From Leptospira sp. WS58.C1 (GTDB taxonomy: Bacteria; Spirochaetota; Leptospiria; Leptospirales; Leptospiraceae), in contig NZ_CP162137.1 of the NCBI RefSeq assembly GCF_040833995.1, positions 1,577,001-1,641,000 of the forward strand: a stretch of DNA of 64,000 nt, read 5' to 3'. The number at the start of each line of letters is the position of its first letter. The stretch's first letter is position 1. A model generated the notes under the pieces. The model saw only the letters and a list, made by a program, of their open reading frames with translations. It did no database searches and was not told where the DNA came from. This document shows positions 8,775-18,111 of this stretch, piece after piece. Position numbers and translations under genes: made by a program.

Positions 8775-10075
8775 TCCTCCTTTTTTATATCCGGATAATA
8801 ACCCAAAGTTACGGGAATTTTTCCGAAAGAGGGAATTTGTAAAACTTCTTTTCCGGATTGTTTGTCTCTAATTTTAGGAAATCTTAAATTAGTTTTGGAA
8901 GAACCGAACCAAAGATACTCCGGTAGAAAACGGACGTATCTATAATTAGAAGAGACATCGATATCCTCGGCGAATTCCTTTTTAGAAGTTTGGATCGAGC
9001 TGTCTATCATTTGAGCCGCCAATTTGATCCCGGAGATTGCAATGAGGATTCCCGCCCCACCTAACTCAGACGAATTTGCCTGAGCACCTAAATATGTGAC
9101 TCCTGCTCCTAAGGCGACTATGACGGTTCCTACTAAGATACTTCCTGTGACTTTGGCGGCTAAGATAGAGGCTTGTTTCGTTGTGCTAAAAGTAACTAAT
9201 TGAAAATATTTGGAATCGTCAATGATCTCATGAATGGAATTATCCCGATCCAAATGTCGCTGATACCAATTTTGGGTGGATGGACCTAAATACAATTTGT
9301 CCAGATTGCCGTCCAAGTCAGTCCAACCAAGTTCACTCCTTTCTCCCATAAATTTGAAATTTAATTTTCTAAGGCCTCTTACAAAATTTAAATTTGTCTC
9401 CGGGTCCATGAAGGGTTCCGGTCCTGGACCCCCAAAGACCAAAAAAATATTTTTGGGTGCTTGATCCGAATACGCATACTGCCTAAGCCAAGCTGATTTT
9501 GGCGAAAGTTTTAAGGCTGCCTTCAAATCGATTTTCGCTTCTTGCCAATCGCCGCATGCAGTCCAAAGGGTAGCCAGTAGTATCCTTAAGTTAGGATCGT
9601 CAAATTGCCCTTCTGCACTCCATTCTCCGCTTAACAAGTTAGAAGCGTATCTCGCCTCCACTAAAGCTTCTTCATATTGTTCTTTTTTGGCATAATATAA
9701 GCCTAAAAGTATATGCAGGAAGATTACTTCCGCTTCGGACGCGTAATAACCTTCCGGCGTTTCTAAATAGAAGAAGGAACGTAATTCCCTACTTGCACTG
9801 AATCTAAGCCTGGATTTATTCTCTTCCGCTATATTTTGTAATTTGGAAAAATCGTTTTCTTGTATGAAAAGTCCTATAATAGCTTTCTCAAGAACCGTAA
9901 TAAGAGTTCCTCTTTCTCCGGATGGAAAATTTTCCAAGGCAGATTTGGTATTTCCGTTGGACCATTCTTTTTTAGCAGGAGCATAATCTTCTCTTTTTAA
10001 CAGGGAAGAGCAGGAAACACATAGAGAGATGATAAGAAGTAAAACAGTGTTTAATTTTCTGAAATTTAACGTCAT
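8771..10075 (-). CDS. TPR lipoprotein, COG3014-like
   Basis: The protein is 434 residues from ATG 10075, with a signal peptide ending in SLCVSC (Cys22). The frame extends to 10192, but the extra residues are not signal-like. TPR-like helices (YYAKKEQYEEALVEARYASNLL and the WQEAKIDLKAALKLSP block) fill about 110-195, followed by FLVFGGPGPEP. A hydrophobic Gly/Ala-rich stretch near residues 325-365 could insert in a membrane. This layout resembles the uncharacterised COG3014 lipoproteins often encoded beside LpoB homologues, and the neighbouring convergent gene is LpoB-like. A joint envelope role is inferred; the molecular function is unknown. Confidence 0.7.
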   Translation of the reverse strand: MTLNFRKLNTVLLLIISLCVSCSSLLKREDYAPAKKEWSNGNTKSALENFPSGERGTLITVLEKAIIGLFIQENDFSKLQNIAEENKSRLRFSASRELRSFFYLETPEGYYASEAEVIFLHILLGLYYAKKEQYEEALVEARYASNLLSGEWSAEGQFDDPNLRILLATLWTACGDWQEAKIDLKAALKLSPKSAWLRQYAYSDQAPKNIFLVFGGPGPEPFMDPETNLNFVRGLRKLNFKFMGERSELGWTDLDGNLDKLYLGPSTQNWYQRHLDRDNSIHEIIDDSKYFQLVTFSTTKQASILAAKVTGSILVGTVIVALGAGVTYLGAQANSSELGGAGILIAISGIKLAAQMIDSSIQTSKKEFAEDIDVSSNYRYVRFLPEYLWFGSSKTNLRFPKIRDKQSGKEVLQIPSFGKIPVTLGYYPDIKKED

Positions 10076-10244
10076 AGGGAATTTACGATGTAATAAATTA
10101 TGAATAGAGAATGAATGGGAACTAAAAAAATTTACGAAAAATCCCATTTTTTCGTTTTTATTTTCCGGAAAAGGATCGGATTGGGATCCCATCCTTCAAT
10201 ATTGGAGCAGTAAAAACTTTCGATTGATATGATAAGTCGATAGG

Positions 10245-10263
10245 GCCGGTTTTACCGGCTTTT
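10245..10263 (+). terminator. Short hairpin with T4 tail
   Basis: GCCGGT and ACCGGC pair around TTT and are followed by TTTT on the plus strand. The site lies in the gap between two minus-strand genes, downstream of the 115-aa protein gene. The T-tail points the wrong way for that gene, so its role is uncertain. Confidence 0.3.
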
Positions 10264-10339
10264 AAAAAGAAAGGTAGAGTCGTTTCAGACTTATTTATTC
10301 TTTCAAAAAAGAATGTAAGTCCGTGTCCGTTTTTTAGAC

Positions 10340-10687
10340 TTAGTAGACGAAATTTCTAAGCTGTTGGAATACGGAACCGGAGTGAGCCCGTATATAAAGA
10401 GCATAACTGCTAATTAATATACTCAGAACAAGCGGTAGAAATTTAAAAAACTTATTTTTCGCAAACGAGAACAGAATAAACGCAGGGAATACTCCTATGA
10501 TCGGGATTAACGATCCTACAAATAGGAAAAGATAAAATAACCAAAAGGAGGCGATCTCTTCCTCTTCGGGTTTTCCTGTTCTGTATCTGGTCGGTTTTTG
10601 GGGCTGAGCTCGTGAATGAATCACGACGCCGCCCGGTTGGGTTTTCATTCGGTATTTTTGATCCGACTTCTGGCTTCTATTTTCCAT
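10340..10687 (-). CDS. Small membrane protein of unknown function (115 aa)
   Basis: I do not recognise a family. The first 45 residues are basic and rich in Gln, Pro and Arg, and would be cytoplasmic. Two strongly hydrophobic segments follow (about 48-75 and 83-102), then a short C-terminal tail. This resembles small two-helix inner-membrane proteins. It stands alone, 195 bases from the upstream kinase gene. The ATG at 10687 has GGAA close upstream. Confidence 0.55.
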   Translation of the reverse strand: MENRSQKSDQKYRMKTQPGGVVIHSRAQPQKPTRYRTGKPEEEEIASFWLFYLFLFVGSLIPIIGVFPAFILFSFAKNKFFKFLPLVLSILISSYALYIRAHSGSVFQQLRNFVY

Positions 10688-10882
10688 TCCTTAAGTGTAG
10701 ATCTTTTTGGCTAAAGGAGCAATCCGATTCGACTTATTTTAAAAATAAATGGAATATTCCAAAAAATGAAATTTGCGCTAAATGAATGAAATCGGATAAA
10801 AACGGGCATATAATCGTTAAATAGGATTCATAACCTTTTAAAGGATTGAAATTCCTGCAAAAACGTAAGTTTTCGCGCTTTA

Positions 10883-13579
10883 TCAATTTAGATGGGATAA
10901 AGGCTGCAATTCTATGATCATTTTAGTTCCATGATCCAATTCACTTTCCGCATAAATCCTTCCATTTAATGCCTCCACTTGGGACTTGGTGAGAAAGAGT
11001 CCAACACCCCTTGCGTCCGGGTGTCTATGGAACGTTTTATGTAAACCGAACAATTTGTTTTGGTATTTTTTAAGATCTATCCCTAATCCGTTATCTTTCA
11101 CGATCAATAAATATTTTCCGTCCGAAATTTCCGTCCGAATATCTATTTTAGGGGTCCTGTGCGGAGATCGATACTTAATGGAATTTGAAATTAGATTTAA
11201 TAAAATACTTTCTAAGTATGTCTTATCATATTCCAATTCTTCCAATGGAGAAAAATCGGAATGTATCTCTGCGGAAGTTTCCAAGATCTGGCCTTCTAAA
11301 ATCCTTAGGATCTTTTTTAGAACTGAATCGAATCTTACTGTTTCGATCTTTCTTCTGGTCCCTTCCTGTATTTTTAACACTTCCACCAGGCTGTCTAATG
11401 TCTCTTGTAGATAATCCACTGAGATCTTAAATTTCCCTAGTAAAGACTGGATTTCTTCTTCCGATTTGGCCTCTTCCACCAATTCCACTAAGGAGATTAG
11501 GTTGCTAGTAGGGGCTCTTAGATTATGAGAAGTTATATGTGCATAGTTTAAGAGCTGCGCATTCTTTCTGCCTAATTGATCGGCTAAAATTTCCAACTGT
11601 TGTTTCGTATCTTCTAATCTTTCTAAATATTCTTGGGCGCCTGATACGTCCGTGCCTATTCCTAAAAATCCGGAAAGTTTAGAATCGAAACCCTTAACTG
11701 CCGTAATGATCATTTGTGCCGGGAAAACCGTTCCGTCCTTTCTTCTGTATTTCCAGATCCTGGAGTCGTAGGATTCCCTTTTGGCAACCTCGCTGAATAT
11801 ATCGAAACCTTTAATTTCCTTTTTATAAAGTTCGCTTAGTTCCTTACCTCTTTTGTACGTATCTTCCTTATCATGGAGGATCTCAGGCGTGTATTTCCCC
11901 ACCAATTCCTCTTCGGAATATCCGAAAAGGTTTTCCGCTCCCTTACTAAATACCGTGATCACTCCTTGCAGATCCGTTTTGATAATAGCGACTTGAGTGG
12001 CGGAATCAAAAATCTGTTTCATTTCGTGGTTGATCGTTATCAATGATTGTTCTGCCGCTTTTTTTTCGGTAATATCCTCTATTTGAGATACGAAATATAA
12101 AAAGTTATCGAACTTATCTCTTACAGAGGATACGCTTAGATTGATCCAGATAATAGAGCCGTCCTTTTTGAAGTATCGTTTTTCCATCTTATAGGATTCG
12201 ATCTCTTTATTCAGGATCTGATTTACATAACTTAAGTCTTTTTCCAGATCTTCCGGGTGAGTGATGTCTTGGAAGGTGAGAGAGTAGAATTCACTTTCGG
12301 CATATCCGAGCATTTCGCAAAGTTTTCTGTTTACCTTTAACCATTTTCCTTCGGAAGAAACAAGAGCCATTCCGATGCCGTTATTTTCGAATGCTCCCCT
12401 AAACATGAGTTCGCTTAGTACAAGGTTGTTTTCTATTTTTCTTCTTTCCTCAATATCTTGGAAGATACCGAATAAACGTACACATTTCCCGTCGGTGAAT
12501 TCAGCATGTCCGATAGTGCGGACCCATTTTTTTCTTCCCGATACCGTTCGGATCTGAAGATCCATATCATAATCCGTCCCGGAATGTAATGCACTTTCAA
12601 TGGCAAGTATCATTCTTGCCTTATCTTCTCCCTCTTCTGCGAAACGAATAAAGTCTTGTAGTTTAGGAGAATGGTCTTCCGGGATCTCGAAAATTTCTTT
12701 GGTCTTTTTACTCCAATAAGTTTTGTCGGATATAAAATCGATATCCCAGGTTCCTATCTTTGCTATCTCGTTGACTCTGGCCAGATTTTCCTGAGTTTTC
12801 CTGGATTCCTGGTCTGCCAGTTTGATACGAGTTATATCCCAATTCGTTCCAATCATCTGGATCGGATTTCCTTCCGAATCGCGGAATACCGCAGCGATTG
12901 CTTTGATATAATGTACGGATCCGTCCGGCCAGAGTATCCTGAATTCCGTATCGAATTCCTTTCTTCCCGCAACGGCATTATAAAAATCTTCTATAGCTCT
13001 GGTCTTATCCTCCGGGTGAAGGGATTTCTCCCAAGCCTCATAGGCACCTGAAAATTCCGTTTTATGGATACCATATAGATTGTACATTTCTTCGTCCCAA
13101 ACTAATACGTTTTTGGTGAGATCAAGGTCCCAAATTCCTACGTTAGCTACTTTTGTAGCGAGCTTTAATCTTCTATTACTCTGTCTAAGGGATTCTCTGT
13201 CAGCCTTCGGTTTTGTGATCTCTTGGAATAAAAATGTATATTTGCCGGGAGTTTCCACGGAATATTTCGAATATCGGATCCCGACCTTGAAATGTAAAAA
13301 ATTCCCATCTGCGCCGGTGATCTTTAATTCGAATGGTTCGGGATTTTGTCCGTTTTTTGCGGAATCGATCTCAGATTCTAATTTTGTTCTGTCTGCCGGA
13401 TGGATCTTTGTGAAAAGAAAGTAGAGAGAAATTTCGGATTCGGTTAATCCTAAACGTTTAGAGAGTTGGGGAGGGATCTTGCAGTCGCTTATATTTTCCG
13501 TCTCCCAGACGTATGTGTCCAGAAGTTCGGTTAAAAAATCAAGGATTTGGTTTGTACCGAGTTCTTCTTTCTGTGGCAT
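10883..13579 (-). CDS. Five-PAS sensor histidine kinase
   Basis: This 898-residue cytoplasmic kinase has no membrane segment. Five PAS units are visible by their repeated ends (EITKPK, DITRIK, DIEERRK, DITEKKA, DVSGAQ) at about 10-125, 130-255, 265-385, 390-515 and 525-650. A coiled linker and a HisKA-like domain with ITSHNLRAPTSNLISLVEL follow at about 670-735. The HATPase (about 775-895) shows LLNLISNSIKY, DNGLGIDL and ARGVGLFLTKSQVEALNG. HNLRAP replaces the usual HELRTP, as in many PAS kinases of this subclass. No response-regulator gene is adjacent, so it is an orphan. The signal cannot be named; PAS tandems often bind haem, flavin or small ligands. Confidence 0.9.
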   Translation of the reverse strand: MPQKEELGTNQILDFLTELLDTYVWETENISDCKIPPQLSKRLGLTESEISLYFLFTKIHPADRTKLESEIDSAKNGQNPEPFELKITGADGNFLHFKVGIRYSKYSVETPGKYTFLFQEITKPKADRESLRQSNRRLKLATKVANVGIWDLDLTKNVLVWDEEMYNLYGIHKTEFSGAYEAWEKSLHPEDKTRAIEDFYNAVAGRKEFDTEFRILWPDGSVHYIKAIAAVFRDSEGNPIQMIGTNWDITRIKLADQESRKTQENLARVNEIAKIGTWDIDFISDKTYWSKKTKEIFEIPEDHSPKLQDFIRFAEEGEDKARMILAIESALHSGTDYDMDLQIRTVSGRKKWVRTIGHAEFTDGKCVRLFGIFQDIEERRKIENNLVLSELMFRGAFENNGIGMALVSSEGKWLKVNRKLCEMLGYAESEFYSLTFQDITHPEDLEKDLSYVNQILNKEIESYKMEKRYFKKDGSIIWINLSVSSVRDKFDNFLYFVSQIEDITEKKAAEQSLITINHEMKQIFDSATQVAIIKTDLQGVITVFSKGAENLFGYSEEELVGKYTPEILHDKEDTYKRGKELSELYKKEIKGFDIFSEVAKRESYDSRIWKYRRKDGTVFPAQMIITAVKGFDSKLSGFLGIGTDVSGAQEYLERLEDTKQQLEILADQLGRKNAQLLNYAHITSHNLRAPTSNLISLVELVEEAKSEEEIQSLLGKFKISVDYLQETLDSLVEVLKIQEGTRRKIETVRFDSVLKKILRILEGQILETSAEIHSDFSPLEELEYDKTYLESILLNLISNSIKYRSPHRTPKIDIRTEISDGKYLLIVKDNGLGIDLKKYQNKLFGLHKTFHRHPDARGVGLFLTKSQVEALNGRIYAESELDHGTKMIIELQPLSHLN

Positions 13580-13626
13580 ACCGGTTAAACTCGGGGTCGC
13601 AGGAAATTTTAGTGCTATGATTTAAG

Positions 13627-14493
13627 ATGTCAACACCAAACAAAAAAAGTTCTTTCTGTATTCCGGATCTAATTTCCCATTTAGGGATGTCAGATCTTCC
13701 ATTAATAACAAAAGTTCACGATATTGCAGGCGCTAAAATTTTTCAGATCACTATGAATCGTCCAGAGGTTCATAACGCCATAAATAAAGAGATGGCGGAC
13801 CTGTTCTTGGAAGCTTGGAAAACCTTCCATAAAGATCCGGAACTGACCGTAGCGATTTTACATGGAGCAGGGGATAAGGCATTCTGTTCCGGAGCGGATC
13901 TTTCCGGTTTGGATAAAATGGCAAATTTGTATCTAAACAAGGAAGAAAGAGAAGAATATGCTAAGAATGATCCCGGTCCTTTAGGAGGTTCTAGGATCGT
14001 TCAGAAAAAACCGGTGATTACTGTTTCTCACGGTTACACGTATGCCGGCGGTTTGGAATTATTTTGTCACGGCCATATTCGGATCGCGGAGCCTCAGGCA
14101 ATCTTCTCCGTAGCATGTAGGAGATGGGGTGTTCCACTTATAGATGGAGGCACCGTGTATCTCCCTAGATTGCTCGGTTGGGGATCTGCTTTGCCTTTGA
14201 TACTGACAGGACAAAGGATCAGAGCGGAGAGAGCCTATCAGCTCGGTCTAGTATGGGAACTTGTAAAAAAAGGAAAAGGTTTAGAAAGAGCATTCTCTTA
14301 CGCTACTCAGCTTTGTCGGCAGCCAAGAGATGCAATGTTCGCGGACCTACATTCCGCATTAGAAGGTTGGAATCTTCCTTTGCAAGAAGCATTAACATTA
14401 GAAGCCAGAAATACTTTTCCTGTGATGGAAAGCGAAAGTACCAAAGAAGGGGTAAAACGTTTCTTGGATGGTGACCGTTTTTGGTTTCGTTAA
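13627..14493 (+). CDS. Enoyl-CoA hydratase/isomerase (crotonase) family protein
   Basis: The 288-residue frame encodes a crotonase-fold enzyme acting on acyl-CoA thioesters. Visible motifs are MNRPEVHNAINKEM, the oxyanion-hole block DKAFCSGADLSGLD, and the second loop GYTYAGGLELFCHGHIRIAE followed by FSVACRRWGVPLIDGGTVYLPR. The Glu in GGLEL is in the position of a hydratase catalytic glutamate, but the second is less clear, so hydratase, isomerase or another activity is possible. The ATG at 13687 would remove 20 poorly conserved residues and may be the true start; neither start has a good ribosome binding site. It is divergent from the five-PAS kinase with a 47-base gap. Confidence 0.85.
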   Translation: MSTPNKKSSFCIPDLISHLGMSDLPLITKVHDIAGAKIFQITMNRPEVHNAINKEMADLFLEAWKTFHKDPELTVAILHGAGDKAFCSGADLSGLDKMANLYLNKEEREEYAKNDPGPLGGSRIVQKKPVITVSHGYTYAGGLELFCHGHIRIAEPQAIFSVACRRWGVPLIDGGTVYLPRLLGWGSALPLILTGQRIRAERAYQLGLVWELVKKGKGLERAFSYATQLCRQPRDAMFADLHSALEGWNLPLQEALTLEARNTFPVMESESTKEGVKRFLDGDRFWFR

Positions 14494-14636
14494 AGTAAAA
14501 TTAGTTTAAAACGTTCTCATTTCCAAAATTGTATTGTTGGTTCCGGAGAAGAGTGATCCAATCCTAAAACTATTGCGGAACCTTATCAATCATTTATTGT
14601 TTGAAAAAATTATCTGCTATAATATGGAGAATGTTT

Positions 14637-14912
14637 ATGCGAACTAAAAAAAGGATCTTGATCTTACTCTTGGTTCTATCTTCCCTTGGTTTCGTAAATT
14701 GTGATACGTTTAATGACCTATACGGGACCGGAGACGATGATAAAAATGATAAACAAAACTGCAGTGCAGCAGCGGCATTGTATTTAAGTTGTTCTAACGA
14801 AAACCCCGGTTATGCGAATACTGCGTGCTCTTCCCAGTATTTATTAGCCGTTGCCACTTGCGGTTACGGTGGGGGAAGTGGAGGAGGCGGGGGAGGCGGG
14901 GGAGGATACTAA
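14637..14912 (+). CDS. Mini-lipoprotein with glycine-rich tail (91 aa)
   Basis: The signal peptide ends at LGFVNC (Cys22), a plausible spirochaetal lipobox. An acidic Asp/Asn/Lys stretch and four spaced cysteines (NCSAAAALYLSC, ACSS, ATCG) follow, then a tail that is almost pure glycine. ATG 14637 is preferred over TTG 14601 because GGAGA lies 7 bases upstream. The Cys spacing suggests disulphides outside the cytoplasm. A transcription terminator follows at 14935. The function is unknown. Confidence 0.65.
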   Translation: MRTKKRILILLLVLSSLGFVNCDTFNDLYGTGDDDKNDKQNCSAAAALYLSCSNENPGYANTACSSQYLLAVATCGYGGGSGGGGGGGGGY

Positions 14913-14934
14913 ACCTCCTCTCAGACGGAAAAGA

Positions 14935-14977
14935 GCGGATCAGGCTGTATGCTAGATCCGCAATCTCTTTTATTTTT
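14935..14977 (+). terminator. Rho-independent terminator after the mini-lipoprotein
   Basis: GCGGATC (14935-14941) and GATCCGC (14955-14961) form a 7-bp stem with a 13-base loop. A T-rich stretch follows on the plus strand. It lies 22 bases past the mini-lipoprotein stop and overlaps the 3' end of the convergent acyltransferase gene. Confidence 0.65.
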
Positions 14978-15887
14978 GTTCGGATAGGATTTCTACATTC
15001 CATTCTTTTAAATTTGTTAATACATAATTCAAGAGTGTTTCTTGTGCCTTTCTGGAGTCCTTAGGATCTATCTGTGGGCCGAATTTCATGTGGATCTTTC
15101 TGTCTCTGTACAGTGTGCCTAGGTCCTTCCAGATCTTACCATTTTCCCAGAAGTCGGTCTTGATCGCGAATGGGACGACGGGGACTCCCGCTCTGGCCGC
15201 AAGTTTAACGGCGATTGAGTTGAATTCCGCCGGATTGAAAGTCCGAGTCCTTGTACTTTGAGGGAAAACTACGATAGAAACCCCTTTTTTCAGGAGATTC
15301 ACTCCTTCTTCCAATACCTTAACTAGATCCTCTCTTGGGTTATCCCTACCTACTGCGATCGGGTCCCTACTTCTCATGATAGGACCGAAATATCCTTTTA
15401 TTAAACTTTCTTTAACTACATAGGTAAGCCTTCTGTGAGGGACCAAAAAATATGAAAAGACGAAAGTTTCCAAGACGCTCATATGATTGCCGGCAAAAAC
15501 TACAGGGCCCTTAGGAGAGATAACATTCTCAAGATTCTCTATTTGGAATTTTCCCTCACAACCTTCGATCAAGTCTAAGATCCCGCCTGATAATTCTATC
15601 CAACGAGGATCGAAAAATTTCCCTTTTAAGGCATCCTTTCTTGCGATCATGATCTGACGGAAGTATCCGTACAAAAAAGTAAGATCGGAACGGAATAAAA
15701 ACCGATCTAATAACCATCTTTTGCGATCCGGGGGAGTGATATATCTCAAAGTCACTCCTTCTCTTAGCTCTATCCTGCGTCCTAATTCTTCCTTGGTTAA
15801 GTCGTAAATCCCCGTGATCAGCGCAGAATCGGGGATTTTAACTATAGGCGTTGTGATCTTATCATGAATGGATTCTATTAAACTCAC
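14970..15887 (-). CDS. 1-acylglycerol-3-phosphate acyltransferase-like (PlsC family)
   Basis: This 305-residue protein carries the PlsC-type signature: an acceptor motif NHMSVLE (family consensus NHxxxxD), a following SLIKGYFGPIMRSRDPIAVGRD block, and VVFPQSTRTR in place of FPEGTRS. Such enzymes esterify lysophospholipids at the inner membrane. The second motif and the Glu in place of Asp in NHxxxxD are atypical, so the acceptor could be a different lipid. It lies 105 bases downstream of leuD on the same strand and may be co-transcribed with leuCD. Confidence 0.8.
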   Translation of the reverse strand: MSLIESIHDKITTPIVKIPDSALITGIYDLTKEELGRRIELREGVTLRYITPPDRKRWLLDRFLFRSDLTFLYGYFRQIMIARKDALKGKFFDPRWIELSGGILDLIEGCEGKFQIENLENVISPKGPVVFAGNHMSVLETFVFSYFLVPHRRLTYVVKESLIKGYFGPIMRSRDPIAVGRDNPREDLVKVLEEGVNLLKKGVSIVVFPQSTRTRTFNPAEFNSIAVKLAARAGVPVVPFAIKTDFWENGKIWKDLGTLYRDRKIHMKFGPQIDPKDSRKAQETLLNYVLTNLKEWNVEILSEQK

Positions 15888-15992
15888 TCTAGGTTCCTTT
15901 TAGAAGCGTAAAGAATGACGAACATATTAATTTTCCCCGAATTCTTTTCCAGCGAATAAAAGGTTTTTTAAGATCTATTGTGCAGAGCACCC

Positions 15993-16619
15993 TTACCATT
16001 GAACTTCTAAAAACGGCCTTTCTATTCTGCGTTTTTGTTCGAAATCCAGGATCTCTTTTGCATTTTTTAATGTGATATCAATATCGTCCCATCCGTTTCG
16101 GATCCGATTTACGGAAGCAGTATCCAAATGAAAGAAGAATGTTCTATCTCCCGTTTGCACTTCCGAATTTTCCAGATTGATACGGATTTGTGATCCGGGA
16201 TTTTTAGAGATCCATTCGTTTAAATATTGGATCTCCTCTTCTTTCAAACGGACTAATGCGATCCCGTTCTTCGCGGAATTAATGGAGAATATATCCGCAA
16301 AAGAAGGAGCCAGAATTGCCCTGAATCCGAAATCTGAGAGCGCCCAAGGTGCATGTTCACGACTAGAACCGCAGCCGAAATTTTTTCCCGCCACAAGCAC
16401 GCTTGCATTCTTAGATCTCTCCTTGTTCAAAATAAATTCTGGATTTGGAATATTCCCTTCCGGGTCAGAATATCTCCAATCATGGAATAGATGTTTTCCA
16501 AATCCTTTCTTATTTATCAGTTTCATAAACTGTTTGGGAAGGATCTGGTCCGTATCAATATCGTCTCTTGGAATAGAGACTGCAACACCTGTGTGTATCG
16601 TCCAAATTTTCGGGCTCAT
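15993..16619 (-). CDS. leuD: 3-isopropylmalate dehydratase small subunit
   Basis: LeuD is the swivel domain that pairs with LeuC to isomerise 2- to 3-isopropylmalate in leucine biosynthesis. The 208 residues match the family length. Hallmarks are [15 protein letters not shown] near the start, [21 protein letters not shown] (substrate-binding loop) and [17 protein letters not shown]. Its ATG overlaps the leuC stop by 4 bases, showing translational coupling. Confidence 0.96.
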   Translation of the reverse strand: MSPKIWTIHTGVAVSIPRDDIDTDQILPKQFMKLINKKGFGKHLFHDWRYSDPEGNIPNPEFILNKERSKNASVLVAGKNFGCGSSREHAPWALSDFGFRAILAPSFADIFSINSAKNGIALVRLKEEEIQYLNEWISKNPGSQIRINLENSEVQTGDRTFFFHLDTASVNRIRNGWDDIDITLKNAKEILDFEQKRRIERPFLEVQW

Positions 16620-18019
16620 ACTAATTTCCTCACATCTGAAAATTTACCTGTAATTGCAGCGGCCGCTGCCATTGAAGGACTGACAAGATGTGTCCTTCCG
16701 CCTCTACCTTGTCTTCCTTCAAAGTTTCGATTCGAAGTGGAAGCACATCTTTCTCCCGGTTTTAATACGTCGTCATTCATTGCAAGGCAAAGAGAACAAC
16801 CGGGTTCTCTCCATTCGAATCCTGCTTCTTTGAAAATTTTATCCAATCCTTCCGATTCCGCCTGACGTTTTACGGAACCGGAGCCGGGCACGACTAACGC
16901 CTGCACACCTGGATATACTTTTTTTCCTTTGGCGACTTCTGCTGCGGATCTCAGATCTTCTATCCTGGAATTTGTGCAGGAACCTATGAATACCTTATCG
17001 ATCCTGATCTCTGAGATGGGCGTTCCCGGTTTTAAGCCCATATACTCCAACGCGTTTTGAGCGGTTTCCTTGTTGTGAACGTCCACGAAATCTTTCGGAT
17101 CCGGAACAAAACCTCCGATCGGCAACGACTGAGAAGGATTGGTTCCCCAAGTGACCTGAGGCTCTATTTTAGAAATATCTAATTCAACGATCTTATCATA
17201 TACAGCGTCTTGATCGGTGAAGAACGTTTTCCAATATTCCACAGCTTGTTCAAAACTTTCTCCTTTCGAGATGAGTTTTTTGTCTTTAAGATAGTCGAAT
17301 GTGATTTGGTCCGGCGCTATTAAACTTGCCTTTGCTCCTGCTTCTATACTCATATTGCAGAGAGTCATTCTTCCTTCCATGGAAAGAGATTTTATCCAGT
17401 CTCCCGAATATTCTATGGTAAAACCTCGTCCTCCTGAAGTGCCAATCTTTGAGATTAATTCCAAGACCACATCTTTGGCAGTGATCCCAAAACCCGGTCT
17501 GCCGATAAAACGAACTAACATGAATTTCGTTTTGGCCTGTTTTAAAGTTTGGGTAGCGAGCACATGTTCCACTTCGCTTGTTCCTATTCCGAATGCCAAA
17601 GCACCGAACGCTCCATGAGTTGCAGTATGAGAATCGCCGCAAACGATGACTGAACCAGGGATGGTAAATCCTAATTCGGGTCCCAAAACATGCACGATCC
17701 CTTGGTCGGGATCTTCCGGTCCGAATAAACGTATCCCGAAGTCCTTGCAGTTTTTTTCCATCGTATCTATCTGCAATTTTGAGACTGGTCCTGCAGCATC
17801 TCTATTTTTACGATCCCTTGTAGAAACATTATGGTCCACTACTCCGAAGGTAAGATCCGTTCTTCTTACGGTCCTATTCTTTTCCCTTAACCCTTCGAAC
17901 GCTTGGGCGGAAGTCACTTCATGAAGAATATGACGGTCCACATATAAAATGGATTCGTTGTCGGAATTCTCCGAAATTCTATGGCTTTCCCAAATTTTGT
18001 CATATAAAGTTCGTCCCAT
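16616..18019 (-). CDS. leuC: 3-isopropylmalate dehydratase large subunit
   Basis: LeuC carries the 4Fe-4S cluster of isopropylmalate isomerase. The 467-residue length is standard. Visible motifs are [74 protein letters not shown] with the first cluster cysteine, and [11 protein letters not shown] with the other two. It is the first gene of a leuCD unit and is divergent from a LysR-type gene, with a 92-base shared promoter region containing a palindrome. Confidence 0.97.
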   Translation of the reverse strand: MGRTLYDKIWESHRISENSDNESILYVDRHILHEVTSAQAFEGLREKNRTVRRTDLTFGVVDHNVSTRDRKNRDAAGPVSKLQIDTMEKNCKDFGIRLFGPEDPDQGIVHVLGPELGFTIPGSVIVCGDSHTATHGAFGALAFGIGTSEVEHVLATQTLKQAKTKFMLVRFIGRPGFGITAKDVVLELISKIGTSGGRGFTIEYSGDWIKSLSMEGRMTLCNMSIEAGAKASLIAPDQITFDYLKDKKLISKGESFEQAVEYWKTFFTDQDAVYDKIVELDISKIEPQVTWGTNPSQSLPIGGFVPDPKDFVDVHNKETAQNALEYMGLKPGTPISEIRIDKVFIGSCTNSRIEDLRSAAEVAKGKKVYPGVQALVVPGSGSVKRQAESEGLDKIFKEAGFEWREPGCSLCLAMNDDVLKPGERCASTSNRNFEGRQGRGGRTHLVSPSMAAAAAITGKFSDVRKLV

Positions 18020-18086
18020 ATTTTCCTCTCGGTAAGGAAGGTATCAAATTTACTGATATAATGCAAATAAATTGGTTTTATAAAAT

Positions 18087-18105
18087 ATATAACTAAAAGT
18101 TATAT
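18087..18105. promoter_or_regulatory. Perfect 8-3-8 inverted repeat in the leuC/lysR promoter gap
   Basis: ATATAACT and AGTTATAT pair perfectly around AAA, 6 bases before the LysR ATG and 67 bases from the leuC ATG. LysR regulators bind interrupted dyads of T-N11-A type, and this dyad fits that form. Binding here would cover the lysR start and could control leuCD from a distance; this is inference from position. Confidence 0.5.
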
Positions 18106-18111
18106 GTAGTT

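Noticed and set aside
10751..10760. GGAATATTCC palindrome, also at 62621-62630
   Set aside because: A third copy lies inside leuD coding sequence and the motif follows from common codons, so a shared operator is not supported.
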